From NCBI RefSeq assembly GCF_963576615.1, contig NC_088711.1:10038869-10102868 (forward strand): a stretch of DNA of 64,000 nt, read 5' to 3'. This document shows, piece after piece, positions 21,301 to 31,510 of this stretch. The stretch is from Watersipora subatra (lineage: Eukaryota > Bryozoa > Gymnolaemata > Cheilostomatida > Watersiporidae). The notes under the pieces are model-generated. The model did not search any database. It worked only from the letters and a program-made list of their open reading frames with translations, and was not told the DNA's origin. The number at the start of each line of letters is the position of its first letter. Positions within the stretch are counted from its first letter, which is position 1. The translations under genes and the position numbers were made by a program.

Positions 21301-24300
21301 CAGTGTATGATTATTATTATCAGTGTACAGGAATTCTTATCTGCTCTGAATATCGGTTGTCAAACCTTTGTGAGAACATAGCTTAGATAGACTGGAGCGC
21401 TTGCTTTGGTTGTCATGCAAATATTTTTGAAAATCCTGGAAACGAATATCTGTTACTAACAGCGTGACTAGATTCATGTTTAGATATAAGGTATCTTTTA
21501 ATAATTTATCTTTTAATTAACTCATAAAAAACTACTAGGGAAATAAGCACTGTTCCATTTTTTCACATAGTGAGTACATTTCACACAACTTTTACCAGGT
21601 GATTGGAATGGATTGTGAGTGGGTCACAAAAGGAAAAAAGAGAAAACCTGTGTCAATGCTACAGTTGTCCACGTTGCATTGCACAGCCCTGGTTAGGTTG
21701 CACTTATTTACTCTACACATTCCTGGTTCTTTAATTGCTCTCATCGAAGATAAAACGTAAGACATTAATCTCTATCCATGTACATGTAAGTTAGGATAGT
21801 GTCTACTGTGTTTACCTCTATTTCTCTACGCTAGTTTGAATCACCCACATTGATTTTAATTTTAGTACATTGCACTGACTACATCGTACTGACTATATTG
21901 ATTGACTACATCGTACTCACTACATCATACTGACTACATCGTACTGACTATATTGATTGACTACATCGTACTGACTACATCATACTGACTACAACGTACT
22001 GACTACATTGCACTGACTACATTGTACTGGCTACATTGTACTGATTATATTGTACCTACTAAATCGTCCTGACTACATTGCACTGACTAGATCGTACTGA
22101 CTACATTGCACCGACTACATCGTACTGACTACATTGCACTGGCCACATCGTACTGACTAATTTGCACTGACTACATCGTACTGACTACATTACAATCACT
22201 ACATCGTACTGGCTACATTGTACTGATTATATTGTACCTACTAAATCGTCCTGACTACATTGCACTGACTACATCGTACTGACTACATTGCACCGACTAC
22301 ATCGTACTGACTACATTGCACTGGCCACATCGTACTGATTAATTTGCACCGACTACATCGTACTGACCACATCGTACTGACTACATCTACTGATTACAAT
22401 TACATGGCTGTGTTACCAGGTCATATTAGACAATTCAAATGTCTTCTGCAAATTCCAAGCTTGAGCAGGCTTGCTGAATAGCCTCGATTCAAGATGTGTC
22501 ATAGATTTGTATTGTTGTCATCAATGTATTTTTATATAATTGTTCTATATCATAGATGCAACTTTCATGACACCCGATAGCGCATTGCCACTCTAAAAAA
22601 TAATATATTTTGTCAGCTTTAGAAGTTATCCACCCTTTGCATGCATATTAGGAGCAACTAGCTGGTAGGAATTCCTGTGTATGAACAAACATATTTTGTA
22701 TTCTTGTCTTTCTGATACATATAAGCAGATTTTTAACAGATATTATGCTGGTTTGTTTTTAGAATTCTCAAAGTAGGTGTGGGAGTTATGGATGACAGAG
22801 ATAAGCTTTTTACAGATTATCTGATGTCTATGTTTGGCTGTGTCGACCTCCGATATGTGGCTGGCAGGTATAAAAAATCCTGGTGAGTGGAATATGCTAT
22901 TTGTCATTATTGTTATAGTTCCTATTTGTTAGCTCCTGTTTGAGAATAGCTATTCCACAACTGTGTCATGTAGGAACAAAGGTGGCCTTCAAAGCCTAGC
23001 TCAAGAGGTTGCTGGAATCTCACTGAACAAATCCAATCAGCTAAGATGCGGAGATTGGGAGCAAGAACAGCTACCACACAGCATGGTGACTCTCATAAAC
23101 AGAATGATATTTACTGTAGTTCATTCACTCTGTGTTATGAATTCCTTGGTACACTTTTAGTGCAATTGCAAGATGCGCTGTTATTAGTTTTTATAATGGC
23201 CTTCTCTGGTAGCTAATTTATAAGTGTTAGAAATCTCTAGTGATCAGCACATCACTCGTTTTGAGAAATTGATTTTCCAACAGTTTGATCTTAAGGTAAT
23301 AGTCAAATGCACCACTAGTTTAAATTTGCAGTGATTGCGTTCACCTCCTAATATACATGTATCTATTATATATATGTATATATATATATATATATATATC
23401 TATTTTATATATACAGGTATATATATATACCGTAAAACCTCTAATTAACGCTACCTCTATTTGAACGCCACCTCCATTAGACCGCCGTTGACATTATTTG
23501 ATCTATGAGCCCATTATATCAATTGATCAGTAGAATAGTGTCCACAAAATCGTATTAATAATTCATCGTTTACATTAATAACAGTTAATTCTCTCGTTGT
23601 CCAATTCCAAAACTTTTAGGATATCTTTTGCCAAAACTTTAAAAAACAATACCATAGAAATAATCAATAACTGCCACAGGCTAATAGTAGTTCCTTGTTT
23701 AACGCCATCTTGATACTTCGAAGTACATGTATATAAAAAGCGGTTTACATTTACGATGGTAGATGAATGACTAGTTTTAGGGTGAAGGTTGTGTTTAGCG
23801 AGCAAAACTTTTACGCGTTGCATTTGTGCTAAATACAATGGGTAAAAGTATTGCTCTGCCAAAAAACTTGTTTGGACGCTAATATCGACTAGTTCAGTAG
23901 TGCAAAGGAAAAGTTGAGTTTAGAAGACATTGTAAAAGGCATTGGACAACCAGAAGAAACACATGCCATCGAAAGCAACAGTCAGAACGCAGCTATTCGA
24001 TCAATCGATGCAAATATCTTTGTTTTAAAAATGTTAACTTTTGTTTCTGCATGTAATATAAGTATGGTTCATTTATGTCACGTGTTCATGAGTATATATG
24101 TTTGTAGCATTTGATCGATTATCGTTATATAACTTATAAATTCGCAGATTTGTATCATATTATTTAATAGCATTCTTGCAGTTATTTTAACACAGCTTAC
24201 AATGGATTGACGCTCGTAGCACCTCTTCTATAGCATATAAAAAGCTAACGTTGGCTGCAAACTGCAGCAAACATATTAATGAGTGCAATGAGATTTTATT

Positions 24301-25086
24301 CAACATTGGTAAATATAAATATAAAATAAAAATATGCCTTTAAATTTAGATCGGAACAAAAAATTGAAAGCGCCAACAAATCGCGAAGCAAGGCACAGGC
24401 TATAATATAGATCATAGATCACTTGCAAGCAATAGATAATAACTGGTAGAGATATCCTTCGGCTTCCCAATGCATATTTTATTTAGAAATCTTTGACAAG
24501 TTAAAGGTAAATTAGCAGATTTATTGCATCCAGAAGTTTTAACATTGCTCTACCGGAAGAAGAGGGCAAAATATAGGTGATATTTGTTTCGTCCGAAACA
24601 GAACTAAATTTATCTTCCCAAAATTCTGAGGAGCCATTTGAGAAATATAACGCCAGCCTCTATTTGAACGCCACTTCCAATTGACCACTACTAGAGAGGA
24701 AGGGTTGAAAAGTAGAGCGCCTTGTCGTTCAATTAGAGGTTTTATGGTATATATATATATATACAATATATACACATATATACAATATATATACATATAT
24801 ACAATATAAATATATACCATAAAACCCATAAAAGTATATGCTCCCTTTGGTTCGGTTGAGCTTTCAGTGAGAGGTGCAGCACTATTAGCTTTTGTGCATA
24901 GCTCATCACCATTGTGATTTGAGCTTTTTGGTGTCAGCACATTGACTTTCTTCAAGTCTGTGAGGCAGCTCACTTGTTTCATGGCAGAAAGTCAACTCTC
25001 ATTAGTAATGGGATTTGTGTCCCTTGCCTGCACTGAGTTGCACTGATGAGGCTTCATTAGCCGAGACAGTACTGTCTGTAGCATGA

Positions 25087-25173
<87 letters not shown>

Positions 25174-28100
25174 CTGTGCTATCCGGCGTTGCCCGGTATT
25201 AATAATCAGCTTATAAACAATGAGAGGTAATGAGAGTATCCTGCCACTTGCTATTAGCCTGGTACATTGTCAATGGATAATTTGAGTAAGCTTACTAATA
25301 AGAGCTAACTACTTGCTCTCTCATGATTGAGTATGCATAAAATTACACTAGCTACTGCTCTCCTTGATGTTGCGTCGTAACGGAGAGCTGTAGTGTATTT
25401 GCATTCATATAACGACTTATATTGCTCAATAAGTCCATCAAGCTCGTGTGGCTTAATTGGTAAGGAATTGGACTGGTGATTGAGTAGTCCGAGATCTAAT
25501 CATCTGTGATAAGGATTCTTTATTCCAAGATTTTAATAGCTATAGCTTGACAAACACACAGACAAACTTTGAGAAATATATAGATTGGCAATAATTTTAT
25601 TTCAAACAAATTTTTGTTCAAATTAGGCCATACAACAATCTTAAATCAAAACAAAAAACCAGCAACAGTTAGCCAATATAATCAAGTAAATGTTTGACGT
25701 AGAGTGTTTAAAATACTTTTCTCTGGTATAGTATATATATATACATGCGTAAAACATCTTTCACTGTCTTAAATTGTAAAGAAAAACTGAGCAAGACTAG
25801 ACTTGTCTCAATTTTGACGTTTTCGCGCCACACCTTAATACTCTTCAGTTTTGGTGTTGTTAGTTGTATGTATATGCACTAGCAAAAGTCATATGAATTC
25901 ACACCAGGCCGCATCCTCCTTGACCTTGTAGAGTTGCTATGCAGCCAAAGACTCTCAATCGGGACTCGCCATATTCATGTGTCTCGTGGCATTGAAGCTT
26001 ACATCTCTCATGTGGGAAAATGAGGCCAAAGCAATTTTCGCAATACAGACACGAGCCCTGCCCATGTGCCATGGCATCGTAGACCTCCGCTACAAGGCCG
26101 GCAGCGTGAGTATTCTTCATTTGGTCATTCAGTGCTTACAGATGTCTGCAGGATAAATAGTCATTAAATTACTTATCAATATTTTATTTTATTTACAACA
26201 TCTTGCAGTCAAATAGTCGAGTTAAATTTTGTTACATTTCTGAGCATGTTTTATATTTTTATATAATTACGTTACCTGATTCATAATAATTCAACTTGTA
26301 TTAAAATATATAAAGCTGATAATTCAAACATACAGAAATATTGTGAATAATGAATAGTCTTCCATGTTAACTGATGACAAGGTATGCGAAAAGAGAATAT
26401 GACTTTGCGCTGCATTTTGTAGCTAGTTTTTCTTTTGAATAAAATATATTGTCGATTGTATTACATAGCAGATGTAATATTTACTTTTATGTATGGTATT
26501 TTTATGGTTCAGATTCACATTGGTAGTTGTCTTGATATCAGCTTCTTTTACTTTATCTGCTTAGTCATTTCCTTGATGCTGTCAGCTGAACTAGAATAAT
26601 ACCGGTGTGTTTACGGCGGTTTAGCTGTTCAGGAAGAAAGCAGCAGAGTGGTTTGTCTATCTTGAAATTGGCTAGCTACTCAACACATCTTATCAAGCCA
26701 TATATATATAACACGTGTATTCAATGGTCAATTGTTAAATACGTGAAACTGTATGTATAGCAGCACAACAGAGTTGGTCTGGTGTTAAATCTAAATGAGT
26801 TGATTGGCTGAAAGGAAGTGTAAATGAGTTGATTGGCTGAAAGAAAATCTAAATGAGTTGATTGGCTGAAAGGAACTGTAAATGAGTTGATTGGCTGAAA
26901 GGAAATGTAAATGAGTTGATTGGCTGAAAGGAAATCTAATTGAGTCTATTGGCTGAAAGGAAATGTAAATTAGTTGATTGGTTGAAAGGAAATGTAAAAT
27001 ATGGATTGATTGGCTGAAAGGAAATGTAAATGCGTTGATTGGCTGAAAGGAGATCTAAATGAGTTGATTGGCTGAAAGGAAACTTAGATGAGTTGGTTGA
27101 CTGAAAGAAAATGTAAATGAGTTGATTGGCTGTAAGGAGATCTAAATGAGTTGATTGGCTGAAAGGAAATTTAGATGAGTTGGTTGACTGAAAGAAAATG
27201 TAAATGAGTTGATTGGCTGTAAGGAAATGTAATTAAGTTGATTGGCTGAAAAAAAATGTAAATAAGTTGATTGGCTAATAGGATTTTGTTGGTTCACTTC
27301 AGCCTACACCTGGCACTGCAGCCATATCAGTTGTATCAACACCTTCCATTCGGGCTCCATCCAAGTGCATCTCTTCTAACGCTCTCCGCTCTAAGGCTAT
27401 GTACAGTAATTGTGTGATGCAAGCTCCAGATGGTCAGGTGCTTTGCGTTTGTGACGTGAGGAAGGCGCAGTGGTATTGTGACAAGGAGCTCGCAGGTAAC
27501 CTATTGTAATTGCTTCGAAATGCTAACTGCTGCGCAATACATCAGCCAGCAATCTGTAGTGTGTTGTAATGTCTAGATAAAGTGTCTGAGGAAGGAGCAG
27601 AGGAGCTGGTCATCAGGCTAAGGTTTGAGCCAAGAGGAAGGCCGACCACTGAGAGAGACTACTACCGATCTCGTAAGGAAAACATCTGCGTTGTATGCGG
27701 AGCTGATGAATCTTTTCTCAGAAAGAATATTGTGCCTAGAGAGTATAGGAAGTAAGTGTATTATTTTAATAAATTCTCATAAAATAAATAAGTGGATTTC
27801 AAGTTTCCTGAAAGCAGTTTCTAAGATGAATTTGCGGTATTCTCACATAGTAAACTTTGTACTACCTTAGTGTCTTAAGTTGTGTTTATTTTGGTGTCGA
27901 GCGCTGCTACAGGCTTAGTCCAACTGCAGCGGGTAAGAGTGATAACTACCGACTGTCCATGCACTCTATTCATGTAATATAATTTCTCTATGCTCTTTCT
28001 CATTCTGTAGACATTTCCCTGAAATTCTAAAGTCGCATTCTTCTCACGATGTGGTGCTCCTGTGCGCTTTATGCCATCAAAAGTCTGGTATCTCAGATCA

Positions 28101-29455
28101 GCGGTATAAGATGCACTTTGCCGATCTCTGTAATGCTCCCTATACGACTGGAGCAGTAACTGTCAATCAAGAATTGAAGAAAGTTAAAAGTGCGGCGAGG
28201 TAAGTGCCCTCAATTAAATTCACAGTGGTTGAGACTGTTCAGATGGCCCAGTGAAGCAAAAGTTGCATGAACTGGAAACCTTGAGGGCATCATAAACTGT
28301 ATGCTTTAATTAAGAGTTGCCTTGTAATTGGATATCATGTGGGCGTGTTATATACTCGATGCCATGCAGAGGTGTTGTACTCTGTATACCATGTGGACCT
28401 GTTGTGAACTGGATACCATGTGGGCATGCTTTAAAGTGGATATTATGTGGACGTGTTTAAACCTGATGTTATGTGAACTTGTTGTAAACTGTATGCTTTG
28501 AGAGCAGTCTGTGAATTGAAAGGTATGGTGAACACGGGTTAGAATTTGGAATTACATGTCGATGGGACTGAATAGCATAATGTGGCTATGTTCATTAGTA
28601 TGAATGTACGCATTATATAAATATACCGGGTAGGTAACGGAAGGGATGGCCAATCACTACTATATCATGACTGCACTAACTAGCCTCTCAACAAACCGTT
28701 TCTTACTGCACACTGTAACTGAGAGTAGTTTCTCGTCAAATGTTTACTTGATTTTGTTTGTAAAGAGCACATACATGTACTTACCTGGAACATGGCTGAT
28801 TGATGATCGGCATTTCAAGGAGCCTGCGTGGTGATGTCTCGTGTCAACACTAACATATTGCTATGGGTCTTTCTAGAGTCTGACCTGTCAGTCACATTGG
28901 TTCATGTGCACAAATGCATCTGTTGTTGTTCTGTTAATCATAACAGATTTTTTATGCAGAGTCCTTCATTCAGGCTTACATGGTGTCACGCCGTATCGTA
29001 TAATACAATTGGTCCAGTGGGCTCAGCTTATTTTAGAACTCTGAATGGATATATGGATAAAATTCCAGCCAAAAGAGTTGAGGAGTGCAGAAGCATATTG
29101 AGAGAGTTTTACAAGACGGATGATATTACTCGTGAACACATAGAGTCAGCGTCATCTCTCGATGAGCGGTGAGCAGATGAAAGACTTACTTTGGTTCTTT
29201 TTTTAGGCCTATTCATTCGGACATCTTTGACTTTAGGAACCATATGCTTTTAGAGTGATAGCGAGTGATGTTCCCTCTCACGGATATTTAGTTGTACAGT
29301 ATATGGGTCAGAGAGGGCAACTCCAGCATTTTGAGAAGCTCTGGAGACAGAGGTTCATTGACAAAATGAAGCCAGAAAACCTCCATGAACTCTGGCGTGT
29401 AGATTATGATCATCTAAAAATGACAATCCCTTGCTGTGGAGAAGATTTTGTATGA
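18304..29455 (+). CDS. EXD2: EXD2-type 3'-5' exonuclease (11 exons, ~567 aa)
   Basis: Predicted exons: 18304-18364, 18742-18944, 21599-21756, 22763-22867, 22974-23085, 25932-26105, 27303-27495, 27577-27751, 28011-28199, 29037-29168 and 29254-29455. All introns are GT-AG and all phases join, giving 568 codons including the stop. Residues 11-25 (FATATLLAAGGLLIYY) form a membrane anchor followed by basic residues; human EXD2 has such an N-terminal anchor and is placed at mitochondrial membranes. The DEDDy exonuclease motifs are complete: MDCEW at 92-96, KVGVGVMDDRDKL at 144-156, YAAKD at 216-220. A C-terminal zinc/HNH-like region has CVVC at 374-377, KHFP at 395 and LLCALCH at 411-417. EXD2 family members degrade nucleic acid and are implicated in end resection and mitochondrial functions. 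The length is slightly below the human protein (621 aa). A second terminal exon lies at 30365-30581. Confidence 0.95.
19666..20572. mobile_element. Foldback/MITE in EXD2 intron 2, TTAA-flanked
   Basis: The 907-bp element has long terminal inverted repeats (about 180 bp). It begins AGGTTGACTTGCAAC and ends GTTGCAAGTCAACCT, flanked by TTAA at 19662-19665 and 20573-20576. The arms remain readable through AAAAGCTCAAAAACGAAC / GTTCGTTTTTGAGCTTTT. TTAA is the piggyBac-type target, but the flanks extend the palindrome by one base each side, so the assignment is tentative. There is no coding capacity. The second copy lies at 62008-62914. Confidence 0.75.
21863..22396. repeat. 14-bp minisatellite in EXD2 intron 3
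   Basis: About 35 copies of a unit close to CTGACTACATCGTA, alternating with CTGACTACATTGCA variants. A higher-order repeat is visible: the block from GGCTACATTGTACTGATTA near 22028 recurs near 22211. It begins about 110 bp after exon 3. Confidence 0.9.
23368..23429. repeat. (AT)n microsatellite
   Basis: Interrupted AT dinucleotide tract abutting the left end of the TA-target transposon. Confidence 0.8.
23430..24747. mobile_element. TA-flanked DNA transposon (pogo/mariner-like), non-autonomous
   Basis: In EXD2 intron 5. The left end CCGTAAAACCTCTAATTA is mirrored by the right end CAATTAGAGGTTTTATGG, with TA on both sides. Each end is followed inward by iterations of a CTATTTGAACGCCACC motif. 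Weak frames inside (23575-23862 - strand; 23914-24114 + strand) are unrecognised. Tandem versions of the same terminal motif occur at 39758-40110 and 46078-46215. Confidence 0.7.
24760..25087. repeat. Unassigned interspersed repeat end
   Basis: Lies between two AT-rich tracts in EXD2 intron 5. The segment CACTGATGAGGCTTCATTAG followed by CCGAGACAGTACTGTCTG resembles the 3' tails of retroelements, which often end with such a hairpin. No protein domain is readable, so the family is unknown. Confidence 0.3.
25088..25170. repeat. (AT)n microsatellite
   Basis: An uninterrupted run of about 41 AT dinucleotides, ending where the SINE begins. Confidence 0.95.
25171..25583 (+). mobile_element. tRNA-derived SINE, family 1 copy (EXD2 intron 5)
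   Basis: Starts TAGCTGTGCTATCCGGCGTT and contains ATCAGCTTATAAACAATG. It carries a tRNA-like part near 25445-25500 with GTGTGGCTTAATTGGTAAGG (A-box-like) and a degraded B-box near GAGATCTAATC. Related copies are at 32034-32403 (+), 41270-41703 (-) and 41715-42063 (-). Confidence 0.7.
26787..27280. repeat. 29-bp minisatellite in EXD2 intron 6
   Basis: About 17 copies of a unit close to TAAATGAGTTGATTGGCTGA followed by AAGGAAATG. It runs to within about 25 bp of the exon 7 acceptor (27301-27302), so the array occupies the branch-point region of that intron. Confidence 0.95.
28330..28500. repeat. Degenerate ~30-bp repeats in EXD2 intron 9
   Basis: Four to five imperfect units built on GATACCATGTGGGCATG and TGTTGTGAACTG. 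No coding sense. Confidence 0.55.
29254..29455 (+). CDS. EXD2: EXD2 terminal exon, version A
   Basis: The acceptor TTTTAG at 29248-29253 joins in phase 2 to exon 10 (ends 29168). An earlier AG at 29236 would bring a stop into frame. It encodes VVQYMGQRGQLQHF, LWRQRFIDKM and VDYDHLK, ending CCGEDFV. The GED near the end resembles the vertebrate EXD2 C-terminus, so I take this as the canonical end. Confidence 0.85.
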
Positions 29456-30364
29456 AAAATTTGAGAGGTAAAGAATCTCACAATTTGTTATTTTTTCGTG
29501 CGAACAAAATAATATTTTATTTTGCCGTTTTCAAAATTGTTGTTCAAATGTACAATTGCTGATATTACACCAGTCTACGCCTGTATTAGCTGAGTCCAGA
29601 GGGTAATTGTTGAAAGCCTGTTTCGTTACCATAACTTAGGCCTGACTAGTTAAACATACGAGCAATACCTTTTCACTCCCTTGTCCACCTTATTTAAAGG
29701 GATCTCAAGAGCTGCGACATACAGATCTTCTTCTACACTGCGATCTAATGTCTTTGGGCCGACACATAGTTGAAGTTGTAGCGTCCCAACTAAACAGCAG
29801 ATGCAAAAAATTAATAGCGTTTTATTAATTGGCAGAACCTTTCAAAAATTAATGCGTTGTAAGTACTTGATTAAATATTTTGCGCAAAAAATATTGTGTT
29901 AATTCGTCTCCAAAAATTCTTTGTCTATATTTTCATATCTTTTATAGGATATTCATATTATTTCAGAACCAAAATAATTAGCCCCTGGCCAGTTTGTTTA
30001 TATTTTATATAAATATGTAATGAATATGAAAAGATTTTGGTTTTTTGATTACTTCTGCATATAATAGATTAATCAGAAAACCAAAAGATCTGTTTTGATC
30101 TAGTTGTGTTTTCTTATGGATCCGTTTTCATTGAACTCTCTCAATTCTCTTACATAATTGCCAAATCACATCCGAAATGGTTCTTTGCACGGATGCCTCT
30201 CTGGAGCCATCGCCTCTGCTGCACTGTATTAAACAGAACTGATTGGCTTTGTTTACCTAATAGAAGGTAGTCTCATGTTTGTGAAAGTGCTTTTCTAGTC
30301 TCTATTCGTTCTTGTGCCATGAAGTTGAAATAATGTAAAATTAACTGGAATTGTTGCACTACAG

Positions 30365-30581
30365 TGATTCCACTCCTCAAGATCATGGGAGGATCGTGGT
30401 GCAGTATTTTATGGACAACTCGAGTGTGCAAGAGTTCCAGAGATTGTGGAGAGTGAGATTTCTAGAGGTAATGTCACCCAAACACTTAGGAGAGTACTGG
30501 CATGTTGACTACAATCATCTAGACTATCTCTGGGTTAAAACAGACAGAGAGATGGATGGCTCTGACACCGACTCCTCTTAG
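30365..30581 (+). CDS. EXD2: EXD2 terminal exon, version B (alternative)
   Basis: Follows the acceptor CACTACAG at 30357-30364 and is open in the same phase as version A, so exon 10 could splice to either. It encodes GRIVVQYFMDNSSVQEF, LWRVRFLEVM, SPKHLGEYW and VDYNHLD, then an acidic serine-rich tail ending DGSDTDSS. Over about 42 aligned residues it is about 50% identical to version A (shared VVQY, LWR, RF, M-P, W-VDY-HL), so it is an old exon duplication kept open by selection. Use as a mutually exclusive last exon is inferred, not shown. Confidence 0.8.
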
Positions 30582-31181
30582 ACTTCTATAGCCATTGGCT
30601 AGTTTGCGTAACTTAAAGCTAGTGTATTCCTTGCTTCAAATGACTTGACATTCCTGTGGCTGTGATGATCATTTTTAGAGTACAGTCTGTTTTATGAAAA
30701 TATTGTTGTGCATTGGTAACCGACTAAAGTTGGTTTGACAGGACTGACAACAAGGTCTTAACACATTCCAGATGCAGGTTTTAATAATGTTATACAAAAC
30801 AAGGCACTTTCTTATAAAATTTTGTAATTGACACTTTTGTGAATTACCAACAGTAGTTCATTATAATCGAACTTGAATCTGAGTATTGCAGGTTTTAGGG
30901 ACAAGCTCAACTTAACTTAAATGTTTTGGCATATTTGTTTACATTGCAATGATTTCACATGTTATGAAAGTAATACTACTACATTTCTGATTGATGGAAG
31001 CTCTTACATATCTTAGAGTATTGTTATTCCGCTAGTAGTTTGATTAGGTTTTTTGAGTTTTAGGATAACAGTTTCTGAGCGTAGGTAAAGTTTTATAAGC
31101 TGACAAGAATCTTTTATCAGCATATATTAGCCTGTCAATGATAGTTTCGTTCAGAATTATTAGTGAGAGCATCAAATCATT

Positions 31182-31193
31182 TTTATTAATAAA
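31182..31193. terminator. Palindromic double poly(A) signal between convergent genes
   Basis: TTTATTAATAAA is a perfect 12-bp palindrome and reads AATAAA on both strands. It lies 601 bp after the EXD2 version-B stop and 317 bp after the stop of the - strand ankyrin/TPR gene, the expected distance range for both 3' UTRs. A second + strand AATAAA is near 31228. Use is inferred from position. Confidence 0.5.
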
Positions 31194-31510
31194 TCAATTA
31201 AAAGTAGAAATAGTTCTAAATGACTACAACAATAAACAAGTCATACAAATTATAGTAACAAAAATTCAGCTATATAGAATATAATGATATAAATAGAAGA
31301 TAAAATGTATCCTTAATATGAGTAGGAAAGACTCCCTCACTTATAAAAAGGCTACTTGCCGGCAGTCAAGTCAATACTACAATACAAGGAGGAAACTGTT
31401 AACAAATATACTGTCAATAATATAAAACAACATTAAACTTCTTAAGCCTCCTTCTCATGTGTAAATCGAAAAAATTTGTACAGATACAATGACATTACAG
31501 CATCATTGAG

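Larger units (their letters stand above)
14372..21658. repeat. Long near-identical duplication, copy 1
   Basis: Matches 56719-64000 with an offset of 42347, falling to 42342 after two small indels near 17430 and 17670. I noticed about 16 substitutions across 7.3 kb (for example near 15728, 16068, 16731, 18425, 19984, 20413 and 21309), that is about 0.2%. It covers the 5' half of the gypsy element, the EXD2 upstream region, exons 1-2 and the start of exon 3. The copy continues past the window end. Confidence 0.95.

Noticed and set aside
24539-24982. 147-codon - strand frame with a tyrosine/isoleucine tract
   Set aside because: The tract is a translated AT microsatellite and the frame crosses a transposon boundary.
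25899-26120. A cysteine-rich 73-codon frame on the - strand
   Set aside because: It lies opposite EXD2 exon 6. The + strand reading holds the YAAKD exonuclease motif with matching splice phases, so the - frame is a shadow.
26787-27280. CRISPR-like regular repeats
   Set aside because: The units abut without unique spacers, in a eukaryotic intron. It is a minisatellite.
28828-29172. A 114-codon + strand frame starting with ATG
   Set aside because: Only its end (29037-29168) is EXD2 exon 10. The upstream part is intron read through the acceptor.
29236-29253. An earlier acceptor (TTTAG at about 29236) for EXD2 version A
   Set aside because: It would put a TGA in frame within eight codons. The acceptor at 29251-29253 preserves the family sequence.
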